DNA of 29,453 nucleotides from a virus. A model generated the notes under the pieces. It saw nothing but the letters and a program-made list of their open reading frames with translations. It was not told the DNA's origin and ran no database searches. The first letter of the stretch is position 1; every line of letters starts with the position of its first letter. Of this stretch, positions 17,113-24,500 are shown one piece after another. The translations under genes and the position numbers were made by a program. The stretch lies in the IMG/VR virus record IMGVR_UViG_3300025671_000352, positions 1 to 29,453 of that record; one strand, written 5' to 3'.

Positions 17113-17342
17113 TTGTTAATTACCTTTTTGATTATAGAGTATTCTAAATGGCTTATCAATATCTTTCGCATATTTTCTGCTCTTTGTCTATCTGTAAAAG
17201 AATATTCTCTAATATCATCATGACTTATTCTAAGTGAAAAAACATAAAAAGCACCTTTCTTTACAATACTAGATGCACTTCCTTTTGCAACCCTTGAAGG
17301 GCTAATTAATGTACCAAATTCTGTTTCAATAATATTTGTCAT
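17109..17342 (-). CDS. 77-aa hypothetical protein
   Basis: A basic 77-aa protein whose ATG overlaps the holin stop (ATGA). It reads MTNIIETEFGTLISPSRVAK, then KKGAFYVFSLRISHDDIREY and a C-terminal helix RAENMRKILISHLEYSIIKK. The layout is a beta-rich half followed by a helix, with no membrane segment. I do not recognise a family. The tight overlaps on both sides (four bases each) support it as a translated gene between holin and the Cys-rich miniprotein. Confidence 0.65.
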   Translation of the reverse strand: MTNIIETEFGTLISPSRVAKGSASSIVKKGAFYVFSLRISHDDIREYSFTDRQRAENMRKILISHLEYSIIKKVINK

Positions 17343-17734
17343 TTAGTCAATCCCTTTTGTTTTTCATATGTACGAAGACCACCAAGACCAAGCATACCCA
17401 TGAGTACAGTCATAAGTGAACCCATGTCAAATGTAGGAAGCTCTGGTATTGTTACTCCAAGATAAGCACAAAGAAACATTGTTACAGGTGCTAACACAAA
17501 ATGCCATGCCAAAGCAATACCACATGTCCAACCTATGAACGGTCTCCAACCAGCTACAAATATGCTCTTATGCTTAGCTTCTTCTCTGTTAATTGCCAGT
17601 TGTCCTTTGGCTAACTCTTGAGCGTGTGTCTCAGCCATAGTAGCTACTTCATGAGCCAGTTTATTCTTCATGTCTTTATCTTCTATAAACTTACCAAGAA
17701 GATTACTGACTGGTCCTATTAAAGCAGTAAGCAT
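17339..17734 (-). CDS. Holin of the 3-TM gene-transfer-agent/phage type
   Basis: A 131-aa membrane protein. An N-terminal helix (IGPVSNLLGKFIEDKDMKNK) and an amphipathic segment (QELAKGQLAINREEAKHKSI) lead to the hallmark AGWRPFIGWTCGIALAWHFV (61-80). Further hydrophobic stretches run to about residue 93 and over 105-120 (GSLMTVLMGMLGLGGL). The 'G-P---l--K-i-D------l--e ... q---N--EA-h-s-FvaGWRPfIGW-c' pattern is that of the 3-TM holin family first noted in gene transfer agents. Holins permeabilise the inner membrane at a set time so the lysozyme reaches the wall. The lysozyme gene lies about 770 bases downstream in the same transcript. Confidence 0.88.
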   Translation of the reverse strand: MLTALIGPVSNLLGKFIEDKDMKNKLAHEVATMAETHAQELAKGQLAINREEAKHKSIFVAGWRPFIGWTCGIALAWHFVLAPVTMFLCAYLGVTIPELPTFDMGSLMTVLMGMLGLGGLRTYEKQKGLTK

Positions 17735-17874
17735 TATATGTGCTCCAAGTGGCAGTGATTAGAACTTACAGGAACATTGGCTGTTTTTGCAACAACCATT
17801 CCGCATGAACTTAATAACATTATGAATATACTTAATAAACTTAATTTGTAATAACTTTTCTTTAACCATTTCAT
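17734..17874 (-). CDS. Very small lipoprotein, possible outer-membrane spanin subunit
   Basis: A 46-aa protein with a complete lipoprotein signal. Basic residues (MKWLKKSYYK) precede a hydrophobic core (LSLLSIFIML) and the lipobox L21-S22-S23-C24, with Gly at +2, which argues for outer-membrane delivery. The mature part is only about 23 residues and ends NHCHLEHI, with a His-Cys-His-x-x-His cluster. It starts in an ATGA overlap with the 59-aa gene and stops in a TAATG overlap with the holin gene. Being next to the holin suggests an Rz1-like outer spanin, but the mature part is shorter than in lambda Rz1 and no clear inner-membrane partner is visible. Lipoprotein processing is well supported by sequence, while the spanin role is inference. 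Confidence 0.75.
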   Translation of the reverse strand: MKWLKKSYYKLSLLSIFIMLLSSCGMVVAKTANVPVSSNHCHLEHI

Positions 17875-18050
17875 GCTCCCTTACCTATCCTCTTTTTTAG
17901 TTTTAAATTAATATCGATATTAGTACTCTTTCTCAAGAACATTGACATAGCAATATGCGTATCACCTACAAAGGCTAACATATCTTTATAGTATACTTTA
18001 CCTTTCTTATCAAGCTCTAGTCTATAGTCACCGTCCTCATATACACTCAT
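17871..18050 (-). CDS. 59-aa hypothetical protein
   Basis: A short gene that is easily missed. It reads MSVYEDGDYRLELDKKGKVY, then YKDMLAFVGDTHIAMSMFLR and a basic C-terminus KLKKRIGKGA. Support comes from context: its ATG overlaps the upstream TGA by four bases (ATGA), and its own TGA overlaps the next ATG the same way, so it fills the gap exactly. The first half is acidic and beta-like, the second basic and helical. No membrane segment and no family recognised. Confidence 0.7.
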   Translation of the reverse strand: MSVYEDGDYRLELDKKGKVYYKDMLAFVGDTHIAMSMFLRKSTNIDINLKLKKRIGKGA

Positions 18051-18526
18051 TTACCTAACCACATTGCTCCTAATGCTGCTACAAAGCCACCAACAATAGC
18101 TATAAGAATAAATATAGCAATGCCATCGGCTACTTGTTGCCTTAACTTTTGTTGTGCATAAACTTGTTTTTGTCTTTCTTTTCTTATTCGACCTTCCATA
18201 GCCAGTAACTCATCGTATGCTCCTGGACCATGTGTCATGTTTAGAAACATCTTGAGTTCATACCTTTGTTCCTCAAGTTTCTTCTTGGCTGCGTAAGCTT
18301 GCAAGGCAGTTGCTTCAACAGAGTCTTTACCAAATAACTTATCAAACACTCCTGGGTTCTTTGCTTGTTTCTCTGCATTGTCAACATCTGATACCGCTCC
18401 CATCCATCTTGTCAAGTCTCCAGCCATCTGCTCTAGGTCTCTACCTGCAGCAAAGCCTGCTTTAATGGCAGAAAAAGCTTTACTTGCTGCTCCTACTGCC
18501 AGTGATACGGTTACTGGATCTATCAT
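18047..18526 (-). CDS. Conserved phage membrane protein with C-terminal TM
   Basis: A 159-aa protein. The N-terminus MIDPVTVSLAVGAASKAFSA has a small-residue, Gly/Ala-rich hydrophobic helix. A charged helical middle follows (DLEQMAGDLTRWMGAVSDVD; FDKLFGKDS; coiled coil KKKLEEQRYELKMFLNMTHG). One strong membrane segment sits at about 132-156 (GIAIFILIAIVGGFVAALGA). I recognise it as a widespread marine phage protein of unknown function, found near holin and fibre genes. The start overlaps the preceding stop (TAATG) and the 3' end overlaps the next gene by four bases (ATGA). A role in lysis or at the membrane is inferred from topology and neighbours. Confidence 0.75.
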   Translation of the reverse strand: MIDPVTVSLAVGAASKAFSAIKAGFAAGRDLEQMAGDLTRWMGAVSDVDNAEKQAKNPGVFDKLFGKDSVEATALQAYAAKKKLEEQRYELKMFLNMTHGPGAYDELLAMEGRIRKERQKQVYAQQKLRQQVADGIAIFILIAIVGGFVAALGAMWLGK

Positions 18527-18720
18527 TAGTACACCTTTGTTTTACTGTTTACTTTACTTGGTTCACAAACAGCGACATATTTCCTCGGTGTATCTTGCTG
18601 TATTGTTATATTACTATTTATTCTCGTTGCAAAATAAAAACAATCATCTATGTTTCTAAAGTAAGTTGTATCAATCTTTGCTGTCCCCAAATATGTTATG
18701 AGTGCAAAGACGAGTTCCAT
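18526..18720 (-). CDS. Small protein with hydrophobic N-terminus and two cysteines
   Basis: A 64-aa protein, MELVFALITYLGTAKIDTTY at the start, then RNIDDCFYFATRIN and RKYVAVCEPSK. The hydrophobic first dozen residues followed by a polar body with two Cys suggests a short signal or anchor and a periplasmic domain with a possible disulfide. Proteins of this shape ('M-l---l-l-G--id---F----dCl-fa') recur near lysis genes in marine phages without a known role. I start it at 18720 because its ATG overlaps the upstream TGA by one base (TGATG). A longer frame from 18795 would be an in-frame extension inside the upstream gene. A spanin-like role is possible but unsupported. Confidence 0.7.
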   Translation of the reverse strand: MELVFALITYLGTAKIDTTYFRNIDDCFYFATRINSNITIQQDTPRKYVAVCEPSKVNSKTKVY

Positions 18721-18920
18721 CACTTCATTACTATTGCTACGACTAGGGCAATTACACCAAATGTACTTGCCATAGACATTGCTTCTAGTCTCCACATACG
18801 TTTATCTAATGCACAAAGCTTATCATCAACTTGTTTGTATCTTAAGGCACACTCCTTTTCGTGTGCCTCAAGTTCTATTTTAACCTGTAGCTCAGGTGTT
18901 AGTTCCATTTTCTGTTTCAT
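18720..18920 (-). CDS. Coiled-coil protein with one C-terminal membrane segment, XhlA-like topology
   Basis: A 66-aa protein. Residues about 5-43 are a charged helix (ELTPELQVKIELEAHEKECA, then VDDKLCALDKRMWRLE). Residues about 46-65 are a single membrane segment (AMSMASTFGVIALVVAIVMK). A coiled coil followed by one C-terminal TM is the layout of XhlA-type holin-associated proteins, and the gene lies in the lysis region. This is topology, not demonstrated homology. Two in-frame ATGs (18920, 18908) both fall inside the preceding gene, and MELTPE at 18908 may be the true start. It ends in TGATG, coupling it to the next gene. Confidence 0.7.
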   Translation of the reverse strand: MKQKMELTPELQVKIELEAHEKECALRYKQVDDKLCALDKRMWRLEAMSMASTFGVIALVVAIVMK

Positions 18921-19122
18921 CTTTTACCTCTTCAACAGACTTTATTAAAGCTTGAGTAAACGAATCTTTTGCCACTGTTACTTGATCTAATTGAAACTTA
19001 AGGTTATTTCCTTTGGCTTCTAGATCTTTTATCTGAGCTATAAAATACTGTTGATTTTGATTTAGATCAGCAATATCGTATTCTTTATCGTTTATAGTTA
19101 TTATGTTTTTTTCTTCGGTCAT
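18892..19122 (-). CDS. Small coiled-coil protein, DUF6447-like
   Basis: A 76-aa acidic protein. The N-terminus NIITINDKEYDIADLNQNQQ forms a short beta-hairpin followed by a long helix (YFIAQIKDLEAKGNNLKFQL, then DQVTVAKDSFTQALIKSV). The pattern 'ITINgkEYdld-L---q--l--i--le--i--l--ql-----a---y--aL' matches what I know as DUF6447, a common small protein of unknown role in marine phages. A good GGAGGA Shine-Dalgarno precedes the ATG. The 3' end overlaps the next gene by up to 29 bases. It is probably cytoplasmic and oligomeric. Confidence 0.7.
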   Translation of the reverse strand: MTEEKNIITINDKEYDIADLNQNQQYFIAQIKDLEAKGNNLKFQLDQVTVAKDSFTQALIKSVEEVKDETENGTNT

Positions 19123-19139
19123 ATTGTCCTCCTGTTATA

Positions 19140-19451
19140 TTACCAAGTTACTCCACTTGCTGTTGTTGGGTTAGCTTTCGCAGCTATCTGAGCAGCTATA
19201 CCATCTTCTATTGATGTGACTTGCTCTGCCCCAAGTGCATCTTTAGCCCATCCAATAGCTTGTGTCTCTGTGATATCTGCGTATGGTACTGGTGTACCTA
19301 CAAGTGTTACACCGACTGTGCCATAAGCTGACCCTGTGTTACCATTTGCGTCTTCATCAGATGCTCTCCAGTGCAAGATAGTCACAATATCTGTGTTGTC
19401 TCCCTGCACTAAGTCTCTTTCCATATTTGCGATTGTCCAAGTTACTGCCAT
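19140..19451 (-). CDS. Small conserved phage protein MAVTWTIANMER...
   Basis: A 103-aa protein beginning MAVTWTIANMERDLVQGDNT and containing HWRASDEDANG, GSAYGTVGV, YADITETQAIGWAKDALGAE and the C-terminal AKANPTTASGVTW. This family is very common in cyanophages and other marine phages downstream of fibre genes, and I believe it is classed as a domain of unknown function. I chose the ATG at 19451 over one four codons upstream because a GGAGAA ribosome-binding sequence lies four bases before it and because MAVTWTI is the family's usual start. The upstream ATG would overlap the fibre gene and precede that site. Function unknown. Confidence 0.8.
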   Translation of the reverse strand: MAVTWTIANMERDLVQGDNTDIVTILHWRASDEDANGNTGSAYGTVGVTLVGTPVPYADITETQAIGWAKDALGAEQVTSIEDGIAAQIAAKANPTTASGVTW

Positions 19452-19452
19452 T

Positions 19453-21312
19453 TTATTCTCCATTTTCTAAGGCTGTTATTCGTGCTTCTAATTCTTGTAT
19501 TGTCTTTACGAGTAAAGGTACAAGTTTACTTTGGTCTATACCTTGATAGACAGGGTTGCCATCAGCATCTACTGCATCTTTATTTCCAGTAATTGCTTCA
19601 GGTACAACTGACTGCACCTCATGTGCTAAGAAACCATCTACTAAAGTATTTGTATCATCGTGATTCCAACTAAATCTTGCAGGTTGAAGTTGCTTTAATC
19701 TTGTTGTAGCATCAAAATCATATGTTACATTTTGCTTTAATCTGTAATCAGATGATGTGTTATAGGCTACTGTTGAAGCATTAATGTGACTAATTGCTCC
19801 TGCACCTGTTCCATTATCCGAAGTAAATAAAACAAAGTTACCAGTATTTGCTGAGTAATTACTTCTTAAACCAAGACAAGGGCGAGTACTTAAATTTTCT
19901 GTTACATTTAATCTTCCATTAGTGTGTGCAGTGGTGTTAAGAAGCATACGACCACTGCTGTCTATACGCATACGTCCTGAGCCATTAGTGTAAAATATCA
20001 TAGCATCACTGCTATGGTCATATTCAAAAGCACCTCTAAATGGAGAAGATGTATTATCAGCAAATTGTATTCTTCCACCATTACCAGTACCACTGGCAAT
20101 AGTTATACCATTTTCTCCAGATGTTGTTCCTACAACTAAATTGTCAACAAGAGAGCCAAAGTCTTCTGGGTTTGAATTTCCAATGCCAACATTACCTGCT
20201 GATGTTATATTTAATGAATTAACACCTACTTGATAAAACTTAGTTACTCCTGAACCTGTTGCTTGAATAACTAAATCATTATCTGTACTGCCTGTAATAT
20301 ACTCTGAAGCACCTATTCTACCTGCTGAATTTGCATCTTTTGATACTGTAATAAAACCACCAGTTACGTCTAACTTAGATAAGGGTACTGTTTTACCAAT
20401 ACCTACATTGCCACTGCTGTCTATACGCATACGTTCTGAAGTAGCAGTATAAAGTATCATAGCATCACTACTATGAGAATACTCTATAGCACCTACAAAT
20501 GAACCTGCTCCTGTAGCATTATCAGAAAATACAAATCTGCCACTATTACCAGTTCCAGAAGCAATCGTAATTCCATTTTCTCCTGAAGTCGTACCTACTA
20601 CAAGATTATCTGCATATTGATTAAAAGAACTAGGACTATCAGTACCAATACCAACATTGCCACTGCTGTCTATACGCATACGTTCTGTAATTCCAGAACC
20701 TGCATTAGTAAAGAATTGAAGTTGACCAGTATTTGCACTCGGTTTATCAAATACTATTTTACTGTTTTGAAAATTGTAAACTGTATTCCACGCACCTATT
20801 GTTCCATCAACACTTGCACTAGCACTGTCAGATAAAAAAGTAATGTCACTGTTATTTGCACCAAAAAGCAATTCATGACTGGATGGTGTATTCCCACCAC
20901 CATTACCACTACCAATTTGCAATTTACCTCTTACATCAGTAGTACCAATACCAACATTGCCACCTGCTGACATATCAATTCTCATAGCTTCTATAAGAGA
21001 AATACCATCAACACCTTTGAAAATAATATCTTTGTCACTCTGAGAAGATTTAATAATAAAATCATTAGATGAATTTATAAATTCTGCGTGTGTAACACCT
21101 CCATCTAAAAGATTGATACTACCACTGTCTGCATCAAGACTAATTGTTCCTGCTGAGTCAAGAGTTAAAGCACTAGTTGAATCTATTTCTGTTGCATCAA
21201 TAGTTATATTGTCTACAGCCACTGCACCTGCTGTCACTGTACCTGTTACATCAAGAGTACCACTGAGGTTTGCATCAGTGACTATCTTGGATATGTCTTT
21301 TGCTCTTGTCAT
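19453..21312 (-). CDS. Tail fibre with duplicated shaft module and S74 chaperone
   Basis: A 619-aa protein. It starts MTRAKDISKIVTDANLSGTL, a fibre anchor, followed by beta-rich shaft sequence (TLDSAGTISLDADSGSINLL). The motif NVGIG ... ERMRIDSSGN recurs, and a block of about 80 residues (NLVVGTTSGENGITIASGTG to the next RMRIDSSG) is present twice. The C-terminus is a classical S74 intramolecular chaperone. S521-D522 in SSDYRLKQN is the expected self-cleavage site, followed by LKQLQPARFSWNHDD, DGFLAHEVQSVVPEA, DQSKLVPLLVKTIQELEARI and a short coiled coil. S74 domains of this type (T5 L-shaped fibre, endosialidase) trimerise fibres and are then released. The host ligand cannot be inferred. Confidence 0.88.
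   Translation of the reverse strand: MTRAKDISKIVTDANLSGTLDVTGTVTAGAVAVDNITIDATEIDSTSALTLDSAGTISLDADSGSINLLDGGVTHAEFINSSNDFIIKSSQSDKDIIFKGVDGISLIEAMRIDMSAGGNVGIGTTDVRGKLQIGSGNGGGNTPSSHELLFGANNSDITFLSDSASASVDGTIGAWNTVYNFQNSKIVFDKPSANTGQLQFFTNAGSGITERMRIDSSGNVGIGTDSPSSFNQYADNLVVGTTSGENGITIASGTGNSGRFVFSDNATGAGSFVGAIEYSHSSDAMILYTATSERMRIDSSGNVGIGKTVPLSKLDVTGGFITVSKDANSAGRIGASEYITGSTDNDLVIQATGSGVTKFYQVGVNSLNITSAGNVGIGNSNPEDFGSLVDNLVVGTTSGENGITIASGTGNGGRIQFADNTSSPFRGAFEYDHSSDAMIFYTNGSGRMRIDSSGRMLLNTTAHTNGRLNVTENLSTRPCLGLRSNYSANTGNFVLFTSDNGTGAGAISHINASTVAYNTSSDYRLKQNVTYDFDATTRLKQLQPARFSWNHDDTNTLVDGFLAHEVQSVVPEAITGNKDAVDADGNPVYQGIDQSKLVPLLVKTIQELEARITALENGE
19456..19461 (-). promoter_or_regulatory. 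Ribosome-binding site fixing the start of the 103-aa gene
   Basis: GGAGAA on the minus strand, four bases before the ATG at 19451 and lying in the last codons and stop of the 619-aa fibre gene. It favours the MAVTWTI start over the ATG at 19463. Confidence 0.6.
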
Positions 21313-21321
21313 GTATTACTC

Positions 21322-21576
21322 CTAAGCAGTGTATCCTTGACCTGCTGTGATTGCAGAGTTAACTGCTGTCATATCTTCACTTGTCCAATAGTCCTTAGCC
21401 ACCATAATCTCTAAGTGTGCTACGTTCCTATCAACACAGTCTTGCTTGTCTTCAGCTGTATCATCTGCCATTGCTGTTCCACCGATAATAGCATTGATAA
21501 GGTCTACTGAGTGACCCATAGCTGTGTAATGTTGTGCTATTTCTTCTGCTGTTGGTTGTATTATTTCATCTGACAT
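21322..21576 (-). CDS. Small conserved fibre-associated protein
   Basis: An 84-aa acidic, mainly helical protein. It starts MSDEIIQPTAEEIAQHYTAM and carries the conserved stretch VDRNVAHLEIMVAKDYWTSE followed by DMTAVNSAITAG. I recognise the 'RNVaHLE-M-AKDYWT-EDMTaVN-AI' pattern as a very common small ORF next to fibres in marine phages. I know of no established function. It sits one base after the 1124-aa fibre and nine bases before the 619-aa fibre. Three helices and no membrane segment suggest a cytoplasmic assembly factor or small virion component, which is inference. Confidence 0.75.
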   Translation of the reverse strand: MSDEIIQPTAEEIAQHYTAMGHSVDLINAIIGGTAMADDTAEDKQDCVDRNVAHLEIMVAKDYWTSEDMTAVNSAITAGQGYTA

Positions 21577-21577
21577 T

Positions 21578-24500
21578 TTATTCTCCTTTTAAAGTTGCTA
21601 TTTCAGATTGTAGATTTGTTATTTGTGCAGATAATTCCTTAACTGCATTTACTAAGTACCAAGTCATATTATCTGGAGTAACAGTCAAAACTCCTGTACT
21701 TTCTTCTTTAACCATATCTGGTAATACAGTTTGTATTTCTTGTGCTATAACACCTAACTGAAGACCTTGTTTATTAACAACTGCTGAAGCAGGATTATCA
21801 AAATCAGTAATTTCATCTTCTGTACGATACTCAAAGTTTCTTACTTGAATTTGATTAATAGCATCAAGACCTGTGTTGTTGTCTACGATATTCTTTTTTA
21901 TTCTTTCATCAGAAGTAGTAGACCAAGTTGATGAGTTATTGCCTTGATAAACACCCCCACCATTAGGTGTAATAAAAAAGGTATTTGCACCTTTACCTGC
22001 TACGTTTGATGTTGAAAGTATTCCTTCATTTGATACTGATGAGCTTGATGGAGCACAAGCATAACCTATCATTATATTATTACTACCAGTATCAGCATGT
22101 GCACAAGCATAACCAACTCCAATATTATTACTGCCAGTTTGTCCACCATCCATCAACTTGCCTACCATGACATTTTGAGTGCCAGTAGTTATTGTATCCC
22201 CTGCTCTCATACCAATGCAGGTATTACCAGCACCTGATGAGTTCGCAGCCAAAGCCTCATCTCCTACTGCTACATTTGTATGACCAGCAGTACTTGACTT
22301 TAAAGTACCATAGCCTATTGTTACATTTTGATAACCTGTAGTTAATGACCTTTGAGAACCATTTCCTATAGCTATGTTTCTATAACCAGATGAAAGAAGT
22401 GCCAACGGTCCTTCTATAACACCATCTACCCAAGACCCTATGCCAATATTGTTACTGCCACTAACAGCATTAGTAGCACCTCCTATAGCACTAGAACCTA
22501 ATGCAGTATTAGAAAGACCAGTTGTAATTCTGTAACCTGCATTTGTGCCTAATCCTGTATTCCTATTAGCTGTAGTATTATATAAGGATTGATATCCAAC
22601 TGCTGTGACGTTATTTGAGTCTGTAGCAGTGTATAAGGCTCTATAGCCTAATGCTAATGAATTACCTGTAGTGTTATTTCTGCTGTAACTTGCTTGAAAC
22701 CCTACTGCTGTGTTGTTGGGTGCTGTAGTGTTTGCATTTAATGCCTCATATCCAACTGCTGTGTTGGCAGATGCTGTGGTGTTGCTACGAAGAGCAAGTA
22801 CACCAAGTGCCGTATTATTACTTCCTGTTGTGTTTGCAGGTAAAGCACCACCACCAAAAGCAGCATTGCGTATCCCTGTAGTGTTAGCTGACATAGAGCC
22901 ACCTGTAAGAGCAGTAATACCAGAACCTACAGCAGTATTGTCTGATGCAGTATTTGCTCCAAGTGCTTCAGTTCCTATGGCTATGTTGTTATCACCTGAT
23001 ATATTAACATCAAGTGCTTGATAACCTATAGCCAAATTATTTTCGCCATCTGTATTTGAGTATAGTGCTTTAAACCCAAGTGCTGTATTGCGAGGACCTG
23101 TAGTGTTGTAAGACAAAGCACCAACACCCATAGCAGTGTTAAAAATACCAGTTGTATTATATCTTAAAGCTCCCTCAGTATTTCCTGTCCACGTTCCTCC
23201 AACGCCAACATTTCCATTACCTGTTGTATTGGCAGATAAAACGTCTGAACCAACTGCTGTAATTCCAAGACCAGTAGTGTTGGCGTACCCTGCTTTATAC
23301 CCAACTGCTGTGTTAAAAGATGCTGTGGTGTTGGAAGAAAGTGCTTGATAGCCCACTACTGTATTGTTAGATGCTGTAGTATTTGAAGCCAATGCTTCGT
23401 GACCAACTGCTGTATTATTTGCTCCTGTTGTAGTTGAATACCCTGCACTAAGACCAACAGTTGTATTGGCTGTGCCTGTTGATTGCTGTCTAGAAGCATA
23501 TCTACCAATAGCAGTCAAAGTACCTGTAGTATTATTATACGCTGCTTGATAGCCTACAGCAGTGTTACTATTTGCTGTGGTGTTAGCTGCTAAAGCATCA
23601 CGACCTACAGCAGTATTATTTGAGCCTGTTGTATTTGCAGTAAGTGCAGGGCTACCTACTGCTGTGTTATTTGTTCCAGTAGATGTTTGGTACATAGTAT
23701 ACGAGCCGACTGCTACGTTGTTACTTGCGTTAATTGCTCTTAAAGCAAAATCGCCTAATGCTACGTTGTAATTACCTGTTATATTTGTATAAAGACTGCC
23801 GTGTCCAAGTGCAGTATTCCTTGTACCAGTAGTATTACTATATCCTGCTTGATAGCCAACAACTGTATTGTTAGAAGCTGTGGTGTTTGAACGTAATGAT
23901 TGTGACCCTAAAGAAACATTAAAGCCACCTGTTGTATTTGAAAACCCTGAACTTAAACCAACAAATGTATTATTACTTCCAGTTGTGTTTACTTGACCTG
24001 CATATCCTCCAAGAAACGTACCAGCAGTTGCAGTGTTTGCATTTCCTGCATTATATCCAACTGCTGTATTGTTATCTGCTGTGGTGTTGCTACGAAGTGA
24101 ACCAAAACCTAATCCTACATTATTTGCACCTGTGCTATTGTCCTCTAGTGATGCATCGCCAATGGCAGTGTTGCTTTCTCCTGTTGTATTATTAAATAGG
24201 CTTCGGCGACCAACAGCAGTGTTATAACTAGCAGTTGTGTTTGACTCTAGTGCCTGATATCCAACCCCTACATTACGAGTGCCTGTTGTGTTTGTAGTTA
24301 GTGCTTGATACCCCAATGCTGTGTTTTCAGACGCTGTGGTGTTTGATTTAAGTGACTGATGCCCTACTGCTGTATTGAAAGAACCAGTAGTTACAAAACG
24401 TAGTGCAGAAGCACCAACACCTGTGTTAGATGCACCTGATGTCATCGGCTGCATACTGAAATCGCCAAGAGCCGTGTTGTAAGTTCCACTAATAGAACCA

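Noticed and set aside
17735-18046. Apparent gene-free stretch between holin and the 159-aa gene
   Set aside because: It is filled exactly by two small genes (59 and 46 aa) joined by ATGA and TAATG overlaps.
18721-18795. 25-residue N-terminal extension of the 64-aa protein
   Set aside because: It would lie wholly inside the upstream gene. The TGATG junction at 18720 is the pattern used throughout this region.
22710-24227. Several plus-strand frames opposite the 17-residue repeat array
   Set aside because: Repeat periodicity in the fibre gene keeps antisense frames open. Their Pro/Ala/Val repeats mirror the fibre codons and none has a credible start.
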